Source of the DNA: Pelomyxa schiedti
Taxonomy: Eukaryota > Evosea > Pelobiontida > Pelomyxidae
Length of the DNA: 64,000 bases
Reading direction: 5' to 3'
Assembly: GCA_020536535.1 (NCBI GenBank)
Contig: JAHLWZ010000253.1
Location: 101,154-165,153 of the forward strand
In this document: positions 22,324 to 32,511 of the stretch, in pieces
Layout of the letters: every line of letters starts with the position of its first letter
How positions within the stretch are numbered: position 1 is the first letter of the stretch
Notes under the pieces: model-generated
What the model was told of the DNA's origin: nothing
What the model saw: the letters and a program-made list of their open reading frames with translations, nothing else
Databases searched by the model: none
Translations under genes and position numbers: made by a program

Positions 22324-24054
22324 ATGTTGTATGCTCAGCCTAACGCTGCCACTCATGCTGCCACGAGCACGGTGATGGCTGCGGTGCTCTCTGCCGTCGC
22401 TTCTGCGAGGACACCGCCACCGCAACCTATCACCACGACTCCGAATCCTGTGCAGGTATCAACGGCGTCTTATTTCTCCTCACCTTCCCCGTCGGTTTTA
22501 ACAAACTCAGCAACCGGCACCATTCCATTCGGTTACCCTTTGCCGTCGAGGTCGCCGTCGCCGGCACCTCTTTCTCGCTCGTCCACTCCCCTGATCTCCT
22601 CTGTACCCTCCCGTTGCCCCACACCATCTATCCTTGCGTCTCTTCTCCCCCCACGAGCTCCCACTCCTTCATGCATAGTTCCTGGGTACAACCCGACACC
22701 ATCATCGGCATCATTCGCTTACTCACCTTTGTCTTCGAGATCGCCTTCTCCCTCTCCGTCGGTAGCGGCAGTTCCATCTCGAGCCCCCACTCCCGGCATC
22801 CGGTCTTTTTCACCAACTGTGTTGCGAAGTGATTCTGTTTCATTTGGACAGTCGGATAATTCAAAGAAGGCTGCAAGAGAAGACAATTCGGCAGTACATC
22901 ACACCCCTCGTAGCTCGTTGAGCCTCAAGATTGCAGCTATGTCTGAACTCGCCGGTTTGTCTTCCTCACAACTGCCCCATTTCTTATGTTCTTTTAGCAA
23001 CGGCTTCGAGTTGTGTCAAGGAAATTGTACCCCTCTCAGTACCAGCATCTCAGTGTTCAGGAGGGGTTTACTTTATACGGTCACCACAGGGACACAAGGT
23101 TGCAGTTTTCAAACCCTGTGACGAAGAACCTGGTGCTCCAAATAACACGCACTCTCAAAGTATACTTTTTTCAACTCCTAAATTGAACTCACATGAATGA
23201 AAGAACTACGAAAAGGATTCGTCCCTGGAGAAGGAGCACTGAAAGAAGTCATTGCCTATGTTTTGGATCATGACGGCGTGGCTGGTGTGCCACCTACTGT
23301 GCTAGCCGACTTGCCGGCTATGCAATTTGCCTGTTCTCAAATTATGAGAAAAGGAGTACCACTTCAACGTGGTTCAGTGCAGCAGTTCATCAACCAAGCA
23401 CACGATTCCTGGGATATTGGCCCGCAAGTCTTTCCCGAGGAACAAGCTCAAGCCATAGCCTTGTTGGATTTGCGGTTGTTGAATGCTGACCGGCATGGAG
23501 GAAATATCCTCGTACGCTTTGAACACAAATACGATGATGATATGGGTGAAGACTCCGATGACGATAACTGGTGGCGCAGGCATTCAGGACAAAAACCAAC
23601 CTTGATTCCTATTGATCACGGCTTTTGTCTGCCAGGCTACCCGGAAATAGGCAAGTCCTGGTTTGAGTGGTCTTCTTGGCCACAATGCCGGCGGCCTCTA
23701 ACACGCCGATTGGTGGAGTATGTTGCCACTCTTAATGGTGATAATGATGCACGCGTCGCCCGTTCTCTAGGCCTTAGAGAAGCCTGCTGTACTACTTTGA
23801 GGATAGGCACTCTTGTGGTCAAGAAGTGTGTGCTTGCAGGCCTCACTCTGTGTGATATTGCCAACCTGGTCTGCCGTGAAAAAGAAGATGATACCCCTTC
23901 TCGCCTGGAGGTGTTGTGCGCTGAGGCAGAGAGGTGCGTAGTTGGGAGGCAACACTGTGGAGGAGGGAGTGTGCGCGACGCCCAGTATGTAGCTCTCATG
24001 CTGGCGGAGCTAGATAGATTGCTAACCACAGAACTGCGTGGGCACTGCTACTAG
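22324..24054 (+). CDS. PI4K-gamma-like lipid/protein kinase
   Basis: Kinase of the PI3/PI4-kinase fold, closest in motif to plant PI4K-gamma. The N-terminal ~200 residues are a Ser/Pro-rich repeat region ('SRSPSPAPLSRSSTP', 'SRAPTPGIRS'). The kinase domain follows: 'GGVYFIRSPQGHKVAVFKP' with the ATP-binding Lys, 'CDEEPGAPNN', 'GFVPGEGALKEVIAYVLDH', 'GVPPT', the catalytic loop 'NADRHGGNIL' and the metal-binding 'PIDHGFCLPG', then helices to 'LTTELRGHCY'. Two introns: one inside the Ala/Ser stretch near 22950-22998, one near 23160-23208. Most of the kinase lies in one long exon, which makes the call firm. Plant relatives phosphorylate proteins as well as lipids, so substrate is open. Confidence 0.85.
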
Positions 24055-24175
24055 TACCCGGCTGGTATCTCGTCGAGCAAGCGATGGTGTAAAATAAAGC
24101 CTGTGTTGTGCAACTTACTCATAATAGAAACCCCAAACACCCCCCTTTACCAGGATTTTGTTATCCTTTTAGACG

Positions 24176-25901
24176 TCAACACAAAGCCAACAACACAACG
24201 ACCACCACAAGCCCAAAGTACACGGGATTTATTGTGCTGGCTCCAGAACTGTCTCCTCCCACGCACTCCTTGATTGCGTCCTGCAGTTCCCACCCCGGGT
24301 TCTCGTCCGCCACGAACTCATAGGCTCCAACTGTTGGTGTTGAGGCACTCCGGTCGAGGCAGTTGAAGTCCTGGTCTGACCAGCCGCCTTGTCCGGCATC
24401 AATTAGGTCGCTGCCAGTCACAGGATACACAGACTGTGTGTCATCGCCTTAAAGAGGCATTAGTGAGAGTGTTTCTGGCGATGGAAGAGAGAAATCACCG
24501 ATTGTTTCTTCAATGCTGGGAACTAGGAATGCGCCGGAAGAGGTAATGGAACTGGGGACTGAGCCACCAAGGTAAGCGTTGTAGAACCAAGAAGCTCCGG
24601 TTTGGTCATCTGACATACAAATAGCGGTGGAACTTGGGCACAGGAACGCATTGTTTGCAACGGAAAATGTGTCAATGTTGTATGACCAGGAGGAACCGTA
24701 CAGGCAGCAGCTGGAGGTCTGCGTTGAGCGCCTTATGGTATTATGCACAATTGTGATGTTTCTGGGTTGCTGCCCCGATTGCATATCATGATTGTTAATC
24801 ATAATTCCGTGAGCCGCGCAGTCTAACACGATGTTGTTGGCAATGACTGCGCCGGCTGCTGCCTGAATGGCGCAGTCCTGAGAATTCATAGCAAGGTTTC
24901 CTAAGATGTAGTTGGTGCCTCTGTTCCAGTCATCGTAAAGGAGAATGCAAGGCCCCCTGGTCCGGTCACAAACATTGTTGACAACATAGTTGCTGTACGA
25001 CCCAGTCTTGATCTGAAACCCACCTGCGTGATTGAGTGACTTCCAGTGGGGGAAGAAAGGGGTATCCTACTTCCGAGACTGCCTGATGTGGCCAGAGTTG
25101 TATCGTGACAATAGTTATATCGGAAGATAGTGTGATGGGTTGTGCAGCCTCCTCCCACACATCCAAAGTAAAAGCACTCTCCAGTGCCATCTCCAGTGTT
25201 ATAAATCTCGCAGTACTGCATTTACAGTTACTCCAGCCGGAACTAATTATATGATACCTCAACGATAACATTGGAGCATACTGTTCCGCCATCATTGCAA
25301 CTTACAGCTGTCTCAGCAGTGTCGTGAACAAGAAGGTTGTGCAGAGTGACGTTGGTGATTCCACGCAAGGAATTTCCGTATCCCAATCGTAGACCTTTGC
25401 TACCTCCTGTTCCATAAATTACTTAGAAAACTTCATAGGAAAATTAAAAGGACGACCTGTAAATTCGAGGTCCGAGAGGACGAAATTATAACCATCAATA
25501 TCCATGATGTTCTGATTTTCATTTGGCCTGTAGATAATAGCCCGAGTTGAGCTCCCAGGTTGTGTGCCAATGGTAATTGGGTTTTCCCACGTGCCCTGTA
25601 TTCATAACTCAGTAAGACTACATGCATAAGAAAGGTACGTCTAAAGAAAGACCGAGCCTGGATGTGGTTGAATATGTGCCTGGTGCAAAATATGCCGTGT
25701 CTCCTGCCTATGGGACAATGATAAGTAAGGTAATTTGTTTACACTAATTTCGAATGCACGAGGCTTTTATTATCTCTTGTGTGTCACCTGCAAAGAGGTC
25801 AGAATGGATTGCCAATTAGAAGTGGCATTGATCATGTATGTTGTGCCCTCACAAAGGCCAGCAGCCAAAATACACAACAGAAAGTTGACACAGGCCCCCA
25901 T
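24176..25901 (-). CDS. Secreted or membrane-anchored parallel beta-helix protein
   Basis: Starts at ATG 25901 with a clear signal peptide ('MGACVNFLLCILAAGLCEG') and ends with a membrane segment ('INPVYFGLVVVVVLLALC') right at the C-terminus. Between them lie repeated right-handed beta-helix rungs: 'GDTAYFAPGTYSTTS', 'AMNSQDCAIQAAAGAVIANN', 'VLDCAAHGIMINNHDM', 'ITIVHNTIRRS', 'TFSVANNAFL', and a terminal 'DAGQGGWSDQDFNCLDR' plus 'TVGAYEF', the closing motif common in bacterial pectate-lyase-like proteins. Introns fit the frame, for example one ending with AAG just before 'DDTQSVYPVTG'. Likely a surface or vacuolar polysaccharide-binding protein or lyase; no catalytic residues identified. Bacterial ancestry is likely but inferred. 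Confidence 0.75.
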
Positions 25902-26097
25902 TGTGTCCTTCCTTTTTTTTTTTCCTTATTTATTTCTTCGTTCGCCACGCCGTTCTTTTTTTGTGCACATCACTGTGCATTTTGCCTAGATTTGTTGATG
26001 GTGCATGTGTTTCGGAAGGGCGTTCGGATAAACAAAAAGCAAAGTTTGTGTTTTTTATTCTGGTTTTTGGAAAGGACTATTTCACAAAGGGGGCCAT

Positions 26098-26898
26098 TTA
26101 ACTCATCCTCTGGTAGGTTCCTACATGCTTGTGGCAACTGTGGCAGTGGTGCTCTACATCCTAGATACAGGTAAATATGGTGTAAATGACTGATACTTCT
26201 AGTACCTTGCAGTCCTCCAAACAGAAGGGAATGAAGCAGCAGCCAAGGGGAGCAAAGAGACAAATCACACCTTGAAATAGTTAACCATGTGTGGTAAAAC
26301 CTGCGTTAACTATACCAGCAACAACCCAAGTAAACAAGCCGGTATTGTAATGCAACTTGGTTGTACCCACCTCATTGCAATGCTGGCATTGAATCTTCAC
26401 GGGACTAAAGTACAAATTAATTAAACAAAGAGGCAATCGTTGTGAAGACGCACATGTCTCTGTATCTTACAGTAGAGCCATTAGGTGCAGCAGGGGGTGC
26501 CGGGGCGACAACTACAACACAAACGGTAAGTATCAAGAATACTAAGAATACGCAATAAGCGCAGACCGTAAGTAACAGGGGGCTGCTGAACATAGACCAC
26601 ATTTGGAGCAGCCGTAGGGGCAGGGGCAACAACGTAGGTAGTACCACCGGGGGCAGCTCCTGGCCCAGGTGCTGTAGGAGGATACGCCCCTGGGGGATAA
26701 GCACCGGGCGGGTACGCGCCGGGCGCAGACGCCTGTGACGCGTAGTACGCTTGTTGTTCTGGAGTTATCACTGGTGTGTATGGTTTGCGGATTAGCGACA
26801 TAAAAAGGTACGCAACAAGGTTAGATGGTAACGACTAATATTGAACCGCAAAGTAGTGGATGTGTACCTTGTGGGGGAGGATACTGTTCCGCCGACAT
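26098..26898 (-). CDS. LITAF-domain protein
   Basis: Endosomal/lysosomal membrane protein of the LITAF (PIG7/SIMPLE) family. The N-terminus is Pro/Ala/Tyr-rich with 'APGAYPPGAYPPGAYPP' repeats, as in animal relatives that bind WW and ESCRT partners. The LITAF domain follows: first Cys pair 'IQCQHCNEVGTTKLHYNTG', amphipathic membrane-inserting segment 'ICLFAPLGCCFIPFCLEDCK', second Cys pair 'HHCHSCHKHVGTYQRMS' and stop. The four Cys form the zinc knot. Five introns, each restoring frame; first exon 'MSAEQYPPPQ' starts at 26898. The gene is divergent from the zinc-knuckle gene with only 131 bp between starts. Confidence 0.88.
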
Positions 26899-27029
26899 AG
26901 ATCTCTTCCGCTAGGTTTTTATTTTTTTTTTTCTTTTATGATTGAACTAACCGAAGCACCAGTTGAGATCCAGTTTTGAAGAACAGAAAATCAAACGGGA
27001 AATTTTCATATTCAGCTAATCCCATCACG
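26899..27029. promoter_or_regulatory. Compact bidirectional promoter, LITAF / zinc-knuckle gene
   Basis: 131 bp separate the two divergent start codons, so both promoters and leaders must share it. It contains an A/T-rich run near 26920-26936. No recognised element. Confidence 0.5.
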
Positions 27030-28295
27030 ATGTCGCGGGAGATCTCGGCCACCACTTCACCCGAGGTGCACCCAGGCGAAAATGGGGATACAAGAAACAA
27101 CACTTCGGCTGCTAAGACAGTGCCGCGTTGCCACGATCGCAGCGAGGAGGATTTCTTCGGGCTGCAAAACATCGACCCTGACGATCCTCTGTCGTTGGAC
27201 TGTGGCGGCATTGACCCTCGTTTGGTCGAGAAATGGCGCACTTCGGCGTTCCCTTGCGAATTGCCCGAGGACCAGGAGGCTGTGGAACCTACCCCTCACA
27301 AAAACCCTGGGACTTGTGCTTCCTCGAGCACGGCGCCGTCCGGTGCGGGTGTCAAATATGCAGTTGCACATGCAAACACCGCCGTAATTCCGGAGGAGCG
27401 ACCGGACTTGTGGGATCCTGTGAAGCACCGGTGGAAAGCTCGCAAGTCGAGTGCCTCTGTTGAGAGTTGGTGACTCTATGATACTTCTTTTTGTTGGGTT
27501 CGCACTTAGTCACTCTGTTGCAGTTGGAAGTGCCACATGCCTGGTCACTTGCCTCAAGATTGCACTGTGAAGTGCGTCTCTGATTTAGAGGAAACTACCG
27601 CACGCCAAAAGAACTTCCTTCATAGATTTCATCGGAAGAAAGTTTTTCTGCAAGCCCTTCGCCATATTTACTGGTTTGATTTGCAGATGCAATCAGCTCG
27701 ATCAATGTGAAACTGCAAAATGCGCTCAGTGCTGCTCCCGTGATGACCTTTTTTCCTGCCTTGCCTGCGATATATTTTTGTGCGATACTCAAAGCCACTT
27801 GGTCACACATCTGCAACAGTTCCCTTCACACTTCATGCTTTATTCCTTCAAACTTAAGTCGCAGGTAACATATTTAAATTCTACTTTCAACGTGAAACTA
27901 ATACAACGATCATCCAGATAAAATGCTGCAATAACATGTGCACTGAAATGTTTGTAGTTATGTTCAAGCCCTTACATTCATGCATTAACAGGAATATATA
28001 TAATCTCCTTATCTGTACTAAGTGTGTTGAATCTGAGATAGAGAAAAGCACCAGACGTGTTTCCAGGTAAAAGGTGGTGCAAACTCCATCTTGCTAACTT
28101 GATCCACTCAGGCAAACCAAGAGACTAAAGACTATCAGGAATTGCATCGCCTGTGAACTACACTTCTCGTGGTATTTTCCTGCATGTCTCGTAGTTTCTA
28201 AACAACTAAGGCATATCATGAACTGCGGCGTAGCAGCCGACAATCCCCTAGTTGATAGGCAGTCCCTTGACACCACACTGTTTGACTTCCTGTGA
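27030..28295 (+). CDS. Zinc-knuckle (CCHC) Cys-rich protein
   Basis: The first exon (27030-~27470) is an acidic, Ser/Thr-rich region with 'SEEDFFGLQNIDPDDPLSL'. Splicing at its end creates a CCHC knuckle, 'CWKCHMPGHLPQDC' (C-x2-C-x4-H-x4-C), split across the intron. Downstream exons hold further Cys/His pairs: 'RCNQLDQCETAKCAQCC', 'SCLACDIFLCDTQSHLVTH', then 'CCNNMCTEMF', 'NLLICTKCVESEIEKS' and 'CIACELHFSWYF'. CCHC knuckles usually bind single-stranded RNA. The second Cys cluster resembles a B-box or treble-clef zinc finger. Exact family not recognised; the gene ends 'TLFDFL' tail-to-tail with the citrate lyase gene. Confidence 0.6.
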
Positions 28296-28412
28296 GTTTA
28301 CAAAACAAAAGAGTTGTTCGCGAAGAGTACAGATAGAAAAAGGAAATATTGTTTGCTCTTATACTTCAAATTGTGACAAGTGGGAATGAAAACTGGTTTT
28401 GTGACTTGTAAC

Positions 28413-31400
28413 TCAAGCAAGCCTGGTGCGAACTTCCTGTGCAGTCTGGGACCACTCCCTATAAAAAAGAGGTTAGGAATTGCGAGGTGGAGCGGGAGGG
28501 CAAAGGCAACAGACCTTGGTAAAAGACCGACGGCGATGGCAAGGTCAACAACTCTAAGGGCTCTGATGAGGACTGGTTTGTCAACCATTTTCGGGCGGCC
28601 CTTCTTGCCAATTATTTTGACAACACCGGAGGTTGGGTTCTTGAGGAATGCTGTGAGTGCGGAGGTGGCTTCATCAATATCCGGTTTTTCCGGGTTGAAG
28701 CAACGATTGACAACGGGAATCTAGAAGACCGGTTAAAATATAAGAAAAAATTTAAAACGCCTCGTACTTGGTTGGGGTGAATGCACCGCTTTCCAAACAT
28801 GCCCATCTTTTTGGCACGGGCAATAGCTTTTTCAATTCCCTCGTTATCATCGAGAGTGCTATACACCACATCAATCATCGGTACGCCTGCAGGAAGTTAG
28901 ACAAGTGAGTACTTGAGCTCTAACTCACCAGCTGTGCAAGCGGCGTTGCTGACTCGGTGAAGTGCCCACTGGGACTCTTCGTCAGATTCGGTGCGCTCTA
29001 CTCCACGGTCAGCAGTATAGTCTTCCAGACCCATTGATACACCAATGATATTTGGTGAAGCACGGCAGATTTCGAAGGCGCTACAGCCAAATTAGCATCA
29101 CTCTTAAAGTTGATTGCATACTTCTCAACTCCCAGGGCACTCTCAATCAAACAAACGAGAAGAATCGGGCTTGTTTCAACATGAAGAACTTCACAGATTT
29201 TCTGTTCAAGCCTGACGATTTCCTCTCTCGTTTCGACCTTGGGAACAACCAAAACATCAACTGAAGAATGTGGAAGAACAGCCTCCAAATCAGCCCACCC
29301 AAGTTCGTTCTAGTAAGAAATTAGAGTGAAGGCAATTCAGAGGAGTGGCATACAACGCCATTGATCCTAATCATTTTCTCCACATTGCCAAAGTCTACAG
29401 AGTTTCTTAAGGCGTGCCTAACTACAACTCTGGCGAAATCTTTTTGGGCAGGGTCGACAGCATCCTCAAGATCCAGAATAACACCGTCTGCACCACTCGC
29501 GCCACCCTTGCCAACCATGTAGGCATCGGCTCCGGGAATATACAGGTGAGACCTGCGCATGGGCCTGTTGCGTTGGGGTGCTGGGTACACCCGTTTCTCT
29601 CCAACGTTGAACGCCTTTGAGAGAGGAACGTTGAATGTCCGTCGTATCTGTGTCTCCAGTGAAGCAGCAAGGACAAAGTCACGAGCGTAGTCGTATTTTA
29701 TGGTAAGGTGGACATTGTTAATTGCGTAGAAGGCAAGAATGTCAAGAGCCATTTGTTTAGCTTGGGCTGGAGTCACATAAGGAGTGTTATCAAGGCAGAC
29801 TACTTCAACTGAAGTTTCTGGTTGATCTGTTTGGGAGCAGGGGAGTTGGAAACTGTGTATATTAGAAGAGGTCTACTTTGCTTGATTTCAATTTTTGCGC
29901 TGTTAATTCCCATTCCCTTTCTGTCCAATGGTTGTCTGACGATATCAAGAACAGTACCATCTCTCCATTCGAGTACACCAATGATTCTATCTATGAGAGA
30001 AGATTAAAAAAAATTGTTTCCTAATTAGAGGCAGCAAACCCATTGTCATTGGGAGTGTGTGCATGCGGCCAGCTTTCTCAATGCCCCTCTCTCTGAGGTA
30101 CTGTATCGATACAAGTTTAAACCCAAGCTGTTCCTCTGTCTTGCCCTCGAGCTTGGCCAGAAGATCCTTGCGTCTGGGGTTAATAGCAACTCCTTCTTCA
30201 GTAACAATTGCACCGATGCATTCACCCTTAAAAAGAGTCATATTAATGGAGTTGAGAGGTTTGAAATACCGGAGTGGTGATTGTTGTTACGTGATCAACA
30301 ATGCCGGGGTTGCATCTTCTGGCAACAGGCATTGTAATTATTGTGAGTTTTGCACCAGCGGCAGTGTCTTGATGGCCACCGGTGTTGTGCTGGAAACTGC
30401 CATCAGAGTGGGTGTTGACGTTGCCTTCAAATGTCATTAGTGGAAAACAATGAGAATGGCTTACAGTTGAACTCCACATCAACTTCAGTTCCTCCAGCAA
30501 CCATAACGTCAAGCTGATTACAGACATTCCCGCAGTTGTGGGGGTTAGCATATCTGAAGAATGTGAGATGGCTAGAGGTTTGGAATCCATTATTACTGGT
30601 CAATGTCTGTCTCCACGTGCTTAGGGTAGTCTTCTACCATGGACCTCACAGCTGTAAGATCGAAGGCTTGGCAAGTTGTTAGCTTTCTCACAAGTCCCTG
30701 AGTAACAGTGAATGATATTTTCTCTTATATGTCACACACCTTTTTGAGCATGTCCACAAGAATGCAGGTGGTGCCGCCATTAGCCATTTTCGCACTGATT
30801 TTCTTTTGTGCCAATTTAGCAGACAGAGCAGTCATTGCTGTCAGAGATGTGCCACCTGATCCAGCCTAAAGAAAATCAATAATTTCAAATTGCTAACGAA
30901 AAAGGATACTTGGAAAATAAGATCGGGAGTAAGAAGACCAAGTGCATCCATCAAACGAGCACAAGATTCACCAATGGAAAGTACTGCAAAGTGTCATTTC
31001 ATGTCTCTTTCTTTTGTGTGGGTAGGTACCTTGAGGGTCAGTACTGAGCCTTGTTGTTCCGCCCACGATTTTCTTGTTGTCTCCAATTGATTTCACACAA
31101 ACTACATAGTCTACATAGTTTTCACTGATGCTTATTGGAGTGCAGGGGTACTCCACAAGGTTGTCGGTAACAACAACGACGTACTTGGCCAATTTGGCAT
31201 CAATTGCAGAATAAGCAAGAGGGCCGCAGGCACTGAGTCCGTTCACACCATTGCAATTTCCTTACACAGGTCAGAAAAGTTAGCTCAAAGTGACTATGTA
31301 CCCTGGGTGTCAGAAGCAGAGGCAGCAATGAAAGCAATATCAATTTTAATATCTCCTTCTTTTATGGCTCTGACACGGGCACCATGGGACCTAACCACCA

Positions 31401-32071
31401 TCATGCCTTTCAGGTCACCAGCAGAGACGGACCTTCAGAAGGTGACTAATAAATTCTAAAGGTATGAGAATACAATCCAAGAGAGTCGTTGGCTCCGGTT
31501 TGAATGTTCGTGACAGTGCCATCCTTGAACATTTCGATGAGCTCCTTTTGCCCGTCGTGCAGGGATGAAGGAGCAAGGTTAATGTTACGGAAACCCATCT
31601 TGCGCATTTCTTTCATTACAGGAACCAGAACACCATCACCTCCTCTGGAAAGAAGAGGTTAGGTGGATAAGCGAGAAAGGAGAGGAAAAACCTGAGGTGG
31701 TGGTGGAAAGAGACCGTGATGCCATCTGCAGCACCACATGCCTTAAGAGCAGCCACAATGTCTGGAAGCATCTTGTCAGTGCGGGGTAGCCTATTGAGTG
31801 GCCTGAAGGGGACAGAAGCCGTCACTACCACAAGTTAAAACAGAAATACCGAAACAGTAAAAAAAAAAGGGGCCATACAAGAAGGAGTTGTTGCAAAAGC
31901 GCCCCTGAATGGCTTGGTGGGTCCATAGCCAGGGATGACCTTTGGTATTTTTCTCCCGGCAGCATTGATCCAGTAGTCACCCATATCAACCACCTCCCTA
32001 ACATCGTCGGGGGTGGATGTGGTTGTTGCTGTTGTCGCAGTTGTCGTTGATTCGGGTGCCCCGCTTGCCAT
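28413..32071 (-). CDS. Trifunctional bacterial-type citrate lyase: CitF-CitD-CitE fusion
   Basis: ATP-independent citrate lyase splits citrate to acetate and oxaloacetate; bacteria use three separate subunits. Here one chain holds all three. CitF part (from ATG 32071): 'NAAGRKIPKVIPGYGPTKPF', 'GITVSFHHHLR', 'HNTGGHQDTAAGAKLTII', 'GEGVAINPRRKDL'-type segment, 'IIGVLEWRDGTVLDIVRQ'. CitD part: 'GINSAKIEIKQ' (candidate prosthetic-group Ser), 'MALDILAFYAINNVHLTIKY', 'LAASLETQIRR'. CitE part: 'RRSHLYIPGADAYMVGKG', 'GVILDLEDAVDPAQKDFA', 'KRCIHPNQV', 'KMVDKPVLIRALRVVDLAI'. CitD and CitE lie in a single uninterrupted exon (29321-29776 and adjoining); CitF and CitD join through one 44-nt intron in frame. 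About 15 introns. The last ~100 nt allow three alternative ends (28298, 28366, 28413). No targeting peptide seen, so probably cytosolic. Confidence 0.9.
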
Positions 32072-32511
32072 GCCTCTTCACTGTTATTTTTTGTATTTGT
32101 TGTAGGGTTTTTTTTATTTTTTGATTTTGAAGTGTCGCTAATTAAAAGTGGTGTTGCTTTCTCAGTGTGTTTTTTTAGATTAGGATAACACGCTTAGAAC
32201 GAAAAACGAAAAAATTGTGGAACTTTCCTCTTCCACTGCCTTCCCGGGATTTCATCCACGATTCAGCTCTAGAGCGTAGGGACACCGGTGTAACATCACG
32301 AAAAAACAACAAGCAAAAAAAAAGGACTTGTTGGAAGCTCGTGCTTCTTTCTTGTTATGTGCAAAGGGTGCACTACTGTTAAGGTGCACTTGAGAATTCT
32401 AGAATTGAGAAGGCATAGAACTTCTCAATGGCAATTGGGTGTGTAGGTGATTGTTGCAGGGGTGGAATGTGTTATTTTCTGGATTGTGGTGGTTGTTTTA
32501 TCACCTGTGTC
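32072..32511. other. Upstream region of citrate lyase, no gene seen
   Basis: 440 bp between the citrate lyase start and the topoisomerase stop (both minus strand). Frames on the plus strand are short and lack motifs. It must contain the citrate lyase promoter; no specific element recognised. Confidence 0.5.
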
